Source: Aliiroseovarius sediminilitoris
Lineage (GTDB): Bacteria > Pseudomonadota > Alphaproteobacteria > Rhodobacterales > Rhodobacteraceae
Length of the DNA: 64,000 nt
Assembly: GCF_900109955.1 (NCBI RefSeq)
Contig: NZ_FOJB01000001.1
Coordinates: 2,294,001 to 2,358,000, forward strand
Direction: 5' to 3'
This document shows, piece by piece, positions 24,481 to 33,711 of this stretch. Positions within the stretch are counted from its first letter, which is position 1; each line of letters opens with the position of its first letter. Below the pieces are notes generated by a model, which searched no databases, was not told the origin of the DNA, and saw only the letters and a program-made list of their open reading frames with translations. The translations under genes and the position numbers were made by a program.

Positions 24481-27366
24481 ATGCAGGTTATAAACTGTTT
24501 GGCATGTTCCGAGCCGCTGGCGCAGGGGGCGAAGTTCTGCGGGAACTGCGGGGCGGAAGCTGTCTTGGACGCTCAAAACCCTGAACTCCGCGTTCTGACC
24601 ATCCAGTTTGTCGATCTGGTCGGCTCGACAGCCTATGCCAACTCGACCGAGTTGGAGGCCTATGACGACACAATCGCAGCCTTCCACGAACTGGTCAGCA
24701 ATGTTGTCCTGACCTATCGCGGCACCGTTTTGCAACGATACGGCGATGGTGTCTTGTCCTGTTTCGGCTTGGGTCATGACGGCGAAGATTCAGCGCTTTC
24801 AGCCATCGCGGCTGGCCTGTCCATCGCAAAAAACGCACCCGAAACACTTAATGGCCAGAATGTCCGCGTCGGGATCGACAGCGGTCAGGTCATGTGCCGG
24901 GTCGGGCAGACCGGAACTCTATTCCCTCAGCTGGCGGGGTTACATGTCAACAGAGCCGCCCGCTTGCAGGAGCAAGCACCGACAGGCGGCGTCGTGATCT
25001 CGGGTGAAACGCAATCGTTCCTGTCTCGACTGGCAGAACTGGACATCACATCGCACAAACCACTCGCGCTGAAGGGCATTGACGTTCCCGTCGACGTTAT
25101 AGGGGTCTCGGGCTTCACATTCCTTGAGCAATCGGATACCGGCCGAAAGCTGCTTGAACGAGAGAGCGAGTTGTCGACCCTGTTGGGCGAGACGGCGACG
25201 ACATTTGCGCTGATCGGGCCTGCGGGGATCGGCAAGTCGGCGGTGTTAAGCGAATTGATCCGCCGCGCCGATCCATCGCCCGTCATATGCCTGGACGCAC
25301 GGGCAAATCTCAGCCAAACGGCGCTGTTTCCGGTCATAGAGGCCGTGCGGAGCGAGTTTTCACTGACCGATGCGTCGCCATCGACCGCATTGCAGGCGGG
25401 TTTGTCGGACATCGGCGTCGCCTTGAATGACCAAGACCTGAATTTGATGGCAACCGTTTTGGGGCTTCGCGACGCAACGCCCGTGCCACTACCGCCGGAA
25501 CAGCAAAAGTCGCGTCGGATCGAATTGACGACTGAGGCTTTGCGCAAAATTGCGGTCCGTAAGATGGCGGCTTTAGCGTTCGATGATTTCCATTGGGCCG
25601 ACGAAGAAAGCGCGACTGTTCTGCGCAACCTCATTGACGATCCGGGTTTCACCAACCGATTGATCATCACCAGCCGGCGGACCGACCAAATCAACACATT
25701 GATAGATGAAACGGGGATCCAGACCGTTGTCCTTCAGCCATTATCGGATGAAGCAGCGAAGGATGCCCTCGCGGCTTATCCCGCACTGACAGAGGACATG
25801 CGGCACAGCATCATTTCCGGTGCGGAAGGCAACCCTTTGTTTCTGTTGGCTCTGGCTGAACGCGCCCGTCAACTGGGCAACCAAGCCGGCGATCTGCCCC
25901 TGCCCCAAAGCATCGAAGCGACATTTCAAGCCATCATCAACGGGCTTGGCCCGTTGAAGGATGTCGTGCAATGCCTGTCGGTTCTGGGGCGCGTGGTTGA
26001 CCCAGCCCATGCGAGGCTCCTGCTACCTGACCGCAGCAACATCGAGGATGAACTGCGTGTGCTGACCATCAACGGCATCCTGCACAAGCGGCGGGACGGT
26101 TTGACCTTTGACCACATTCTTCTGCGTGACGCCGCCTATGAGATGTTGCCCGGCAAACGCCGCCGGGCGCTTCATCTGCAATTTGCCGACCAGTTGCGAC
26201 TGCACGATCCAGATCTTGTCGCGAAGCTGCCGGAAATCCTGGCCGACCATGTTTTGGCCGCCAAAGCGCATGATCAGATCCCGTCAGCCTGTATTGCGGC
26301 AGGGGTCCGAATGCTGATGGCGGCCAACTTTGATCCGGCCATCAAGTATCTGGACAGCGCACAGGTGGATATGGAGAAGCAGGCGAAGGGGAACACCGTC
26401 ACGCGCGAGGAATACCTTCCGGTTCTGTCCTTGCTTGCCAGTGCCTTGGTGCAACGGTTGGGGTTCTCTCATCCGACCGTGTTGGACAGTTATAAGAAGC
26501 TTGAAAGCGCGGTAAGCTATGCCGAGGGCACCGATCGCCAGCGGATGATCACTCTCTACGGTCTGTTTGCGCACCGCATCATCAGCGGTGAGGTCCGCGC
26601 CAGCCGTGAATTGGTTGACCAAATGGAAAAGCTGGCAGCAAACGGGTCTGATGAACTTGCCGTCCTGTGGCTTGTCAACAAGACTGCGCAGGAACTCTAT
26701 TCCGGGGATTTCGAAGCCGCGGAAAACAGCAGCAATGCGCTGAAACGCCTGTATCGCACCGAAGATCATGGGATTCTGTTTGTCGAAATCGGTGCGGATC
26801 CACTGGCATCGGTCCTGTCGGCAGACGCACATATCCTTATTCGCAAGGGTGACAAGGATGGAGCTGTGGGAGCTATCGAGGCCGCCAAGAGCCATTTGAA
26901 CGCGATCGGGGCAACGACTCAGTTGCCATGGATTCATATCTTTGGGGCACAGGCCTTTTTTGAAGGCGGCCACTTACCGCTCGCCTTGACCGAAATTCAG
27001 ACCGGCATAGACATTGCCGATGAACAGAACGCGGGGTTCTGGTCCCTGATCGGGCGGCTATGGCAGTCGCTGCTCAGGGTTTATGACGGCGATCTGGATA
27101 CCGCGCCCACGTTCGAAGGCTATATCAGCCATGCCAGCGCAATCGGTGCCCAGTTGAACCTTCCGTTTTACAATGCTGTGTTGGCCAAGGTGAAAGCCGC
27201 GCGCGGCGATATGGATGACGCACGGGATTTGATCCGACAGGCGGTAGAGATGATCGAAGCACGGGGCGAACGAGAATGGGCGTCCCGTTTCGAAGCGATC
27301 CGTGCGGATATAGAAAAAGATGAGACGGTCGGCGCCTCCGGGTCGGACAACCCGGAGCTGACGTAG
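24481..27366 (+). CDS. Zinc ribbon / class III nucleotide cyclase / AAA-type ATPase protein
   Basis: 961 residues in four parts. Residues 6-23 are a zinc ribbon (CLAC ... CGNC). Residues 38-210 are a class III cyclase domain with both metal aspartates (Asp45 in FVDLVGST and Asp89 in RYGDG) and the Asn/Arg pair in HVNRAARL, so it looks catalytically complete. Residues 240-520 are a STAND/AAA ATPase with P-loop GPAGIGKS (246-253) and Walker B LAFDDFHWAD. The rest is helical repeat (TPR-like). The product is probably cAMP, made in the cytosol under control of the ATPase/repeat sensor. It is translationally close to the FAD fusion gene and converges on a Crp-family gene. Confidence 0.88.
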   Translation: MQVINCLACSEPLAQGAKFCGNCGAEAVLDAQNPELRVLTIQFVDLVGSTAYANSTELEAYDDTIAAFHELVSNVVLTYRGTVLQRYGDGVLSCFGLGHDGEDSALSAIAAGLSIAKNAPETLNGQNVRVGIDSGQVMCRVGQTGTLFPQLAGLHVNRAARLQEQAPTGGVVISGETQSFLSRLAELDITSHKPLALKGIDVPVDVIGVSGFTFLEQSDTGRKLLERESELSTLLGETATTFALIGPAGIGKSAVLSELIRRADPSPVICLDARANLSQTALFPVIEAVRSEFSLTDASPSTALQAGLSDIGVALNDQDLNLMATVLGLRDATPVPLPPEQQKSRRIELTTEALRKIAVRKMAALAFDDFHWADEESATVLRNLIDDPGFTNRLIITSRRTDQINTLIDETGIQTVVLQPLSDEAAKDALAAYPALTEDMRHSIISGAEGNPLFLLALAERARQLGNQAGDLPLPQSIEATFQAIINGLGPLKDVVQCLSVLGRVVDPAHARLLLPDRSNIEDELRVLTINGILHKRRDGLTFDHILLRDAAYEMLPGKRRRALHLQFADQLRLHDPDLVAKLPEILADHVLAAKAHDQIPSACIAAGVRMLMAANFDPAIKYLDSAQVDMEKQAKGNTVTREEYLPVLSLLASALVQRLGFSHPTVLDSYKKLESAVSYAEGTDRQRMITLYGLFAHRIISGEVRASRELVDQMEKLAANGSDELAVLWLVNKTAQELYSGDFEAAENSSNALKRLYRTEDHGILFVEIGADPLASVLSADAHILIRKGDKDGAVGAIEAAKSHLNAIGATTQLPWIHIFGAQAFFEGGHLPLALTEIQTGIDIADEQNAGFWSLIGRLWQSLLRVYDGDLDTAPTFEGYISHASAIGAQLNLPFYNAVLAKVKAARGDMDDARDLIRQAVEMIEARGEREWASRFEAIRADIEKDETVGASGSDNPELT

Positions 27367-27597
27367 CGCCTTCACCACTCACGGCCACCATAATTGATGT
27401 AGCCCTACCTGACCGTCATTTGTCAGGCGGAAGCACCCCAGAAATGTCCGGCAGAAGCCGGGACGTAATGTCGCTCCAACGCCGCGATGCGGCCACCCAA
27501 AGCGATACCTTGCTAAGTTATCGTGCTAAAAAGACCTTTTGTGTTAGGGCCTTCAGCGCTTCCACTTCTGTGTATATGCGTAGATTGCGTCAAAACT

Positions 27598-27613
27598 TGT
27601 GACGCAGGTCACA
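27598..27613. promoter_or_regulatory. Perfect CRP-type site TGTGA-N6-TCACA
   Basis: TGTGA (27598-27602), six bases, TCACA (27609-27613): both half-sites match the classical cAMP-CRP consensus exactly. About 0.06 such sites are expected by chance in 64 kb. It lies in the convergent gap between a nucleotide cyclase and a Crp-family gene whose recognition helix keeps the Arg, Glu and Arg that read TGTGA. It is downstream of both genes, an unusual place. Confidence 0.7.
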
Positions 27614-27649
27614 CATGCAAGCATGTTTGCAGCAAATGTGTGATTTTTT
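27609..27649 (+). terminator. Hairpin with T-run overlapping the CRP site
   Basis: TCACACAT (27609-27616) and ATGTGTGA (27636-27643) form a perfect 8-bp stem followed by six T residues. The loop holds a further small palindrome (GCAAGCATGTTTGC). The left arm is also the right half of the CRP-type site. It probably ends the cyclase operon, although the stem is AT-rich. Confidence 0.55.
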
Positions 27650-27679
27650 CGTGAAAACCGCTGCAATCTGCCCCTTTTT

Positions 27680-28333
27680 TCAATCGCCATCGTTCAACGC
27701 AATGTCTTCCAGCGCATTCAGATTCGTGATGACGACTGCCCCCTTTTCAAACCGCGCAATTCCATCCCTGGCCCATATCCGCAACTGTCTGTTCACGTTC
27801 TCACGGGTAAGGCCGGCATAGGCCCCCAACCAGCTTTGGCTAACCTGAACGCGGTCGGCGCTGGCATCGCCATTCTGATCCTTCAACAACCGCAGAATGC
27901 AACTGGCCAGTCGCGACCGCCCACTGGCCAGCGCTTTGAGTTCGAACATTTCAGACGCATTTCTGGCCTTCTGGCACAAGGCAACGATGACAAGTATGGC
28001 GCTGTCGCCGTCTTCTTTCAGGATTTGCAACACATCCCGGCGGGCCACTTCCAGACCTGTAACAGGCTCCAACGCAACCACGTCGGCGCTGCGCGGTCCG
28101 CCATCCAGACAGGCAATGTCACCGATGACATCTCCGGCACCGACCAGACCCAAGATTGATTTTTGGCCCGTTGCGGTGGTGATACTGACTTCAGCCCGTC
28201 CCGTTTCCACGATCAGCAACGATGTCCCCCGCTCGCCATGTCTGAAAATCTGAGTGCCTTTCTTGAAGTCACGCGGCCGCCCCCTTTCTGCAAGAAGCTC
28301 AAGCGTTTGACGTTCAAGCGCTTCGATGACCAT
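27680..28333 (-). CDS. Crp/Fnr family transcriptional regulator
   Basis: 217 residues from the ATG at 28333 (a TTG at 28351 is possible). Residues 20-120 are a cyclic-nucleotide-binding domain with the phosphate-binding cassette GDIACLDGGPRSADV, including the key Arg81-Ser82 pair, so cAMP or cGMP binding is likely. There are no FNR-type cysteines. The C-terminal winged helix carries TRENVNRQ, keeping Arg177, Glu178 and Arg182 at the places CRP uses to read TGTGA. With the cyclase gene opposite it may form a private second-messenger circuit. Confidence 0.9.
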   Translation of the reverse strand: MVIEALERQTLELLAERGRPRDFKKGTQIFRHGERGTSLLIVETGRAEVSITTATGQKSILGLVGAGDVIGDIACLDGGPRSADVVALEPVTGLEVARRDVLQILKEDGDSAILVIVALCQKARNASEMFELKALASGRSRLASCILRLLKDQNGDASADRVQVSQSWLGAYAGLTRENVNRQLRIWARDGIARFEKGAVVITNLNALEDIALNDGD

Positions 28334-28474
28334 GCTGTCCCCACCCTGCAATGTCCCGAGCAGTCCGCGTTCAGCGTCGCCGAACTGCCATACCTGATGC
28401 TTAAATCAGATGGTTACGAAGGGAAACAATTTAGAGCCAGTCGTGCTGTTCATCAAAAAACGCACAGGCACGTG

Positions 28475-29215
28475 TCAAAGCGATGCTTCGAGCAACTGCC
28501 TTGAATACGGATGCTCGGCATTCATATGTCTCAGGACATCAACATCCAGCACCTCGACGATCTCGCCATCCTTCATCACTGCCAGCCGGTCGCACATGTG
28601 ACCCACGACGGACAGGTCATGGGACACCATCACATAGGTCAGATTATGTTCGGTGCGTAAATCCGCCAAAAGGTTCAGAATTTCCGCCTGCACAGACACA
28701 TCCAACGCCGAGGTGGGTTCATCCAGCAACAGCAGGTCAGGCTCCGGCGCCAGCGCGCGCGCAATCGCCACCCGCTGACGTTGCCCGCCAGACAGCTGGT
28801 GCGGATAGCGGAAGCGAAACTTTTGTCCCAGCCCCACATCGTCCAACAACCGGACAACCCGCGCGTCGATGTCCTTGAAGCCATGCAAATGCAGCGTCTC
28901 GCCCAGCACCTGATCAACTGAATGACGCGGGTGAAGCGAGGCATAGGGGTCCTGAAACACCATCTGCACCGTCTTGAAGAAGGACTTGGGCCGTTTGTGC
29001 CCGATGACCTGCCCCTCGACCATGATATTGCCTGACCAATCTGGCGCCAGCCCGGTGATGGCGCGCAGGATCGTGGATTTCCCCGACCCACTTTCCCCGA
29101 CCAGGCCAAAACTTTCGCCCTGTGCCACGTCAAACGTGGCGTGCTTGACCGCATCCACCCGGTCGCGGTGGCTGCCGAACCAGACGTTCAGGTCTTGAAC
29201 TTCCAACATCTTCAT
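28475..29215 (-). CDS. Dipeptide/oligopeptide ABC transporter ATP-binding protein (DppF/OppF type)
   Basis: 246 residues. Walker A is GLVGESGSGKSTILRAI, the signature LSGGQRQRVAIARAL, Walker B LLLLDEPTSALD and switch MVSHDLSVV. The short C-terminal extension typical of OppF is mostly missing. It is the last gene of a five-gene importer, overlapping the previous ATPase gene by four bases (ATGA). Confidence 0.92.
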   Translation of the reverse strand: MKMLEVQDLNVWFGSHRDRVDAVKHATFDVAQGESFGLVGESGSGKSTILRAITGLAPDWSGNIMVEGQVIGHKRPKSFFKTVQMVFQDPYASLHPRHSVDQVLGETLHLHGFKDIDARVVRLLDDVGLGQKFRFRYPHQLSGGQRQRVAIARALAPEPDLLLLDEPTSALDVSVQAEILNLLADLRTEHNLTYVMVSHDLSVVGHMCDRLAVMKDGEIVEVLDVDVLRHMNAEHPYSRQLLEASL

Positions 29216-30069
29216 ACGCGTCCACTCACACTTGGGGCCTCGGACCAGGCCGGATCACGTTTCAGAACCTCAAGGCGCTCGCGAGGTGCATCCAGCCGGG
29301 GAAGAGAATTCAGAAGTCCCCGCGTATAAGGGTGTTTGGCATCGTGCAGCTTGTCCGCGTCGCAGACCTCGACAATGCGGCCCGCATACATGATCAGCAC
29401 GCGATCACAGAAATCGGCAACAAGGTTCAGGTCGTGGCTGATGAAGATCAGGCCCATCCCGCGTTCTTTAACCAGCTTGTCCATGATATCCAGCACTTGT
29501 CGCTGCACCGATACGTCCAGCGCCGAGGTCGGTTCGTCCGCGATCAGGATCTCGGGGTTCGGGATCAACATCATTGCAATCATAATTCGCTGACCCATCC
29601 CGCCCGACATTTCGTGCGGATAGGCACGCATCACCCGTTCGGAATCGCGAATCGAGACGGCTTCGAGCATCTCAAGCGACTTGTTATAGGCCGCCGACTT
29701 GGATACCGAATTGTGTAACCGATAGGCCTCGATGATCTGATCACCAATAGTCATCACCGGATTGAGCGAGAATTTTGGATCCTGCATTACCATGCTGATC
29801 CGCTGGCCGCGCACCTCGCGCATCTCTTTCTCGGTCTTGTCCAGCAGGTTGACGCCTTCAAGGTTGATGTGATCCGCCTCGACGATCCCCGGCGGGCGGA
29901 TCAGCCGCAAGATGGCGCGGCCGGTCATGGATTTGCCCGAGCCACTTTCGCCCACGATCCCCAACCGCTCGCGCCCCAGCGCGAAGGACACACCGCGCAC
30001 GGCGTCAAAAACGCCCTGACGGGTTGGAAATTTCACCCAGAGATTTTCAACGTCGAGAAGCACAGTCAT
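29212..30069 (-). CDS. Dipeptide/oligopeptide ABC transporter ATP-binding protein (DppD/OppD type)
   Basis: 285 residues with Walker A GIVGESGSGKSMTGRAI, signature MSGGMGQRIMIAMML, Walker B ILIADEPTSALD and switch ISHDLNLV. The signature motif is slightly unusual (GGMGQR instead of GGMRQR). It pairs with the neighbouring ATPase as the heterodimeric motor. Its first base is shared with the end of the permease gene upstream (30069). Confidence 0.92.
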   Translation of the reverse strand: MTVLLDVENLWVKFPTRQGVFDAVRGVSFALGRERLGIVGESGSGKSMTGRAILRLIRPPGIVEADHINLEGVNLLDKTEKEMREVRGQRISMVMQDPKFSLNPVMTIGDQIIEAYRLHNSVSKSAAYNKSLEMLEAVSIRDSERVMRAYPHEMSGGMGQRIMIAMMLIPNPEILIADEPTSALDVSVQRQVLDIMDKLVKERGMGLIFISHDLNLVADFCDRVLIMYAGRIVEVCDADKLHDAKHPYTRGLLNSLPRLDAPRERLEVLKRDPAWSEAPSVSGRV

Positions 30070-30977
30070 TATTCACCTGCCTTTGGATCAAGAACATCCC
30101 GCAGACCGTCGCCCAAAAGGTTGAAGGCCAGTGACACGGTGAAGATGGCAAGGCCGGGCATGGTGGCAACCCACCAATGATCCAGAATAAACCGGCGCCC
30201 TTCGGAAATCATCGCGCCCCATTCCGGGCTGGGCGGCTGGGCACCAAGGCCAAGGAACCCAAGGCCAGCGGCTGCCAGAATGATCCCGGCCATGTCCAGC
30301 GTCACCCGCACTATCAGCGACGAGATACAAAGCGGCCAGATGTGCTTGGTAATGATCCTCAGAGCGCCTGCCCCCTGCAACTTGATCGCGCTGATATAGT
30401 CCGATGATCGGATCGTCAGCGTCTCGGCCCGGGCAATCCGTGCGTAAGGTGGCCACGCAGTGAGCGAGATCGCCAAGACCGCGTTTTCGATCCCTGCGCC
30501 CAGCGCGGCCACGAAGGCGAGCGCCAAGACCAAGCGCGGGAAGGCCAGGAAAATGTCAGTGATGCGCATAAGGATCGTATCAGTCCAGCCGCCCGCATAG
30601 CCCGAGATTGTACCGACCAACAGCCCGGCAACAGGGGCGATCAGCGCCACCAGCGCCACGATATAAAGCGTGATCCGTGCGCCATAGATCAGCCGTGACA
30701 GGATATCACGCCCCAGACTGTCAGTGCCGAAGATATGCCCCTCGGTGCCCAGGGGGGCGAGCCGGTTGCCCAGATCCTGCACATAGGGGTCATGAGGCGA
30801 GAGCCACGGCGCGGCGGCAGCAATAACCACCAGCGCCACCAGAATGCCCAACCCGATCATCGCCATCGTATTGCTGCGAAAGGACAGCCAGCCTTGATAG
30901 AAATTCGAGATTTTCGCGTGACGGCGCGACGTTGGCGTGTCCGTCAGCAGCCATTGTTTCAGCGTTTGTTCGGTCAT
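30069..30977 (-). CDS. ABC transporter permease (DppC/OppC type)
   Basis: 302 residues, about six membrane helices, with the N-terminal OppC helix (FRSNTMAMIGLGILVALVV) and the ATPase-contact EAA loop (AARAETLTIRSSDYISAIKLQG region). It forms one half of the peptide channel. Gene order and spacing match dpp/opp operons; the DppB-type gene ends 14 bases upstream. Confidence 0.93.
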   Translation of the reverse strand: MTEQTLKQWLLTDTPTSRRHAKISNFYQGWLSFRSNTMAMIGLGILVALVVIAAAAPWLSPHDPYVQDLGNRLAPLGTEGHIFGTDSLGRDILSRLIYGARITLYIVALVALIAPVAGLLVGTISGYAGGWTDTILMRITDIFLAFPRLVLALAFVAALGAGIENAVLAISLTAWPPYARIARAETLTIRSSDYISAIKLQGAGALRIITKHIWPLCISSLIVRVTLDMAGIILAAAGLGFLGLGAQPPSPEWGAMISEGRRFILDHWWVATMPGLAIFTVSLAFNLLGDGLRDVLDPKAGE

Positions 30978-30991
30978 CGACAGTGTCCCGC

Positions 30992-32065
30992 CTATTTCGC
31001 GCGTGGATCAAAGACCTTGTAGAGCAGGTCTGAGAAGATATTGAGCAGGATGAAGATCAGCCCGACCACGACAGTGCCCCCCAGCACGGCGTTCATGTCA
31101 GCGGACAGAAGGGCCGTGGTGATGTAGCTGCCGATACCGGGCCACGAGAAGATGATCTCGGTCAGCACGGACCCTTCCAAAAGGCCCGCGTAACTCAGCG
31201 CGATCACGGTAATCAGTTGCACGCGGATGTTCTTGAAGGCGTGTTTCCAGACCACGTCCCATTCCGACATGCCTTTGACGCGTGCCGTGGTGACGTATTC
31301 GGCGCTGAGTTGTTCCAGCATAAATGATCGTGTCATGCGGCTGATATAGGCCAGCGAGTAATAGCCCAGCAGCGATGCCGGCAGGATGATGTGCGAAAAC
31401 GCATTTCGGAACACATCCCAATTGCCATCCAGGGCGGCGTCCACAAGGATCAGGCCCGTGACGCTGGGCACAACGTCGACATAGAAGATGCCCACTCTGC
31501 CAGGCCCGCCCACCCAGCCAAGAATACCATAAAAAATCAACAGCCCCATGAGGCCCAGCCAGAAGATCGGCATGGAGTAACCGACAAGGGCCAGCACGCG
31601 GGCAACCTGGTCAATCCAGGACCCCTTGCGCACAGCTGCCAGCACACCCAACGGCACCCCCAGGACAATCCCGAAAATGATGCCCAGCGTTGCCAGTTCC
31701 AGCGTGGCGGGGAAGACGCGGACGATATCCTCGGACACCGGGCGCGCGTTTAGCAGCGAGGTGCCGAAATCCAGATGCAGCACATCCCAGATGTAATAGA
31801 AGAACTGCACGATCAGTGGCTTGTCCAATCCAAGCTGCTGATAAACAGCGTCATAGGTTGACTGCGAAGCGCGTTCACCAACGATGGCCAGCACCGGATC
31901 AATCGGCATAACCCGTCCGATGATGAAGGTCACGAACAGCAGCCCCAACAGCGTTACCGCAATTGACCCCAGTGTTCGAACCGTGGTGCGTGCCACCGGC
32001 CAAATACTGGCGGAAAGAGGCGCCCTTGGCGGGCGCCTCTCGTGATTGTCTTCGGTCAGGGCCAT
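30992..32065 (-). CDS. ABC transporter permease (DppB/OppB type)
   Basis: 357 residues as read from the ATG at 32065, six membrane helices, with the EAA loop EYVTTARVKGMSEWDVVWKH. The ATG directly follows the stop of the binding-protein gene (TAAATG). The first 23 residues are polar and partly encoded by a perfect hairpin (32017-32039). DppB proteins normally start just before the first helix, so a GTG around codon 24 (VARTTVRTLG) could be the real start, leaving the hairpin between genes. Confidence 0.88.
   Translation of the reverse strand: MALTEDNHERRPPRAPLSASIWPVARTTVRTLGSIAVTLLGLLFVTFIIGRVMPIDPVLAIVGERASQSTYDAVYQQLGLDKPLIVQFFYYIWDVLHLDFGTSLLNARPVSEDIVRVFPATLELATLGIIFGIVLGVPLGVLAAVRKGSWIDQVARVLALVGYSMPIFWLGLMGLLIFYGILGWVGGPGRVGIFYVDVVPSVTGLILVDAALDGNWDVFRNAFSHIILPASLLGYYSLAYISRMTRSFMLEQLSAEYVTTARVKGMSEWDVVWKHAFKNIRVQLITVIALSYAGLLEGSVLTEIIFSWPGIGSYITTALLSADMNAVLGGTVVVGLIFILLNIFSDLLYKVFDPRAK
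32017..32039 (-). terminator. Hairpin at the binding-protein/permease junction
   Basis: GAGGCGCCC (32017-32025) and GGGCGCCTC (32031-32039) form a perfect 9-bp stem with a 5-base loop. On the transcribed strand it is followed by TTTCC. A hairpin after the binding-protein gene is a common way to make more binding protein than permease. Confidence 0.6.
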
Positions 32066-33661
32066 TTACTTTGTGACCTGCCAATAGGCGGCAGAGGTCA
32101 CAGCCTGGCCGGTGGACCAGTTCATCACGTTGTCACGCAATGCAGACTGTTCGATCTGCTGGAACATGATCGCAAAGGGCGAAATCTCGCGGAACTCGGC
32201 CTGAATGTCCTGATACATCTGGATCCGCTTGTCGCGATCCCCCTCGGTCACGGCTGCCTCGACTTTCGGTGTCAGCCCGCCGGTATCCCAGGCGTTCCGC
32301 CAGGCCAGAAGGCCGGTGGCTTGCGCTTCGTCACTGTTGTCGGGATTATAGGCAAAGGTGCCCGCGTTGGTTTGCGGGTCAGGATAGTCCGGCCCCCAAG
32401 CCCCCAGATACATGTCCAATTCGCGCGCGCGATACCGTGCAAGGATCTGTTTCGCCGTGCCGACAGTGATATTCAGCGTAATCCCGGCTTGAGCCAATGT
32501 GTTTTGCAGGGATTGTGCGATCTCGATCCGTTCCTGCGCCTCGCGCACGCCAGTTTCGATTTCCAGCCCTTCCACGCCAGCCGCCGCCAGCAACTCCTTG
32601 GCCTTCTCGAGATTCAGCGAGAAGGGATTTTCCTCGGAAGCGCCCAGATAGGTTGCCGGCAAGAAGTTCTGATGGATCGTATATTGCCCCTTCAGAAAGC
32701 TGTTCTTCATTCCTTCATAGTCGATCAGGTATTTGAACGCCTGACGAACTTCGGGCTTGGACAGCTCCGGGTGTTTCTGGTTCAGCGACAGATACATCAG
32801 ACGGCCCTTCAGCTCGTCTTCGACTTTGATACCACCCGCTTCCATCACACCTGCAATGTCCTCCGGGTTCAGGTTGCGGGCGATGTCGATATCACCGCGT
32901 TCCAGCAGAAGGCGCTGAGAAGCACTTTCCAGAACGTGGCGCACGATCACCCGTTCCATCGCCGGCGCTCCGCCATAGTAATCGGGGTTCGAGGTCAGCG
33001 TCACGCTTTCATTCGGCTTCCAGCTATCGAGCTTATACGGCCCGGACCCTGCGGAATTGGTTTTCAGCCAGGTGTTGCCCATGTCGCCATCGACTTCGTT
33101 GGCCATCACAGTTTCCTTGTCGACAATCCCACCAATAGTGGCTGTCAGACAGTTCAACACAAACGATGTCGCGTATTGCTTGTCGGTCGTGATGATCAAT
33201 TTGTTGCCTTCGGCCCGGATTGTCTCGGTTGCGTTTTCCGGGGTGAAGCCGAATTGGGTCAGGATGAACGCAGGCGTCTTGTTCAGAATAACAGCCCGTT
33301 GCAGTGAAAACGCCGCATCTTCGGCGCGCACCGGGTTGCCGGAATGGAAGGTGACACCTTCGCGCATCGTGAAGGTGATGGTCTTGCCGTCTTCACTGAC
33401 CTCCCAGCTTTCGGCCAGGTCAGGTTTATAGCCCGCAGCAAGATCGAGCGGATCGAGAGTGACCAGTCGGCCATAGACATTGCGGCTGATGTCCGAGCCT
33501 GCGAATTCAAAGCTTTCTGCCGGATCCAGCGTGGTCACATCGTCAATACGGTTGGCGATGACCAGCATATTGGCGGGCGTTTCGGCATAGGCTGCGAAGG
33601 ACGACACCCCCACAGCAAGTCCTATCGCGGCACTTGTCAGCAATCTGTTGATGGTATTCAT
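32066..33661 (-). CDS. Peptide ABC transporter substrate-binding protein (SBP family 5)
   Basis: 531 residues with a signal peptide (about 1-26, ending AAYAE) and the family 5 fold, including the motif FTMREGVTFHSGNPVRAEDAA cut in typical style and GSGPYKLDSWKPNESVTL. It captures a dipeptide or similar ligand in the periplasm. The dipeptidase gene lies 50 bases upstream on the same strand, which suggests that the imported or captured ligand is a dipeptide. Confidence 0.93.
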   Translation of the reverse strand: MNTINRLLTSAAIGLAVGVSSFAAYAETPANMLVIANRIDDVTTLDPAESFEFAGSDISRNVYGRLVTLDPLDLAAGYKPDLAESWEVSEDGKTITFTMREGVTFHSGNPVRAEDAAFSLQRAVILNKTPAFILTQFGFTPENATETIRAEGNKLIITTDKQYATSFVLNCLTATIGGIVDKETVMANEVDGDMGNTWLKTNSAGSGPYKLDSWKPNESVTLTSNPDYYGGAPAMERVIVRHVLESASQRLLLERGDIDIARNLNPEDIAGVMEAGGIKVEDELKGRLMYLSLNQKHPELSKPEVRQAFKYLIDYEGMKNSFLKGQYTIHQNFLPATYLGASEENPFSLNLEKAKELLAAAGVEGLEIETGVREAQERIEIAQSLQNTLAQAGITLNITVGTAKQILARYRARELDMYLGAWGPDYPDPQTNAGTFAYNPDNSDEAQATGLLAWRNAWDTGGLTPKVEAAVTEGDRDKRIQMYQDIQAEFREISPFAIMFQQIEQSALRDNVMNWSTGQAVTSAAYWQVTK

Positions 33662-33711
33662 GTTTGAACCTCTCCTGTTCAGTTATCGTTTGGGCTGCAT
33701 GCAGGTTGGGG

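Larger units (their letters stand above)
27367..27679. other. 313-bp convergent gap between cyclase and Crp genes
   Basis: It holds a perfect CRP-type site (27598-27613) overlapping a hairpin with a T-run (27609-27649). A 60-codon frame at 27420-27602 was not accepted as a gene. No other feature is evident. Confidence 0.6.

Noticed and set aside
27420-27602. 60-codon plus-strand frame in the convergent gap
   Set aside because: No ribosome site, unlikely composition, and it ends within the CRP site.
32042-33307. A 421-codon plus-strand frame
   Set aside because: Antisense to the binding-protein gene, no recognisable domain.
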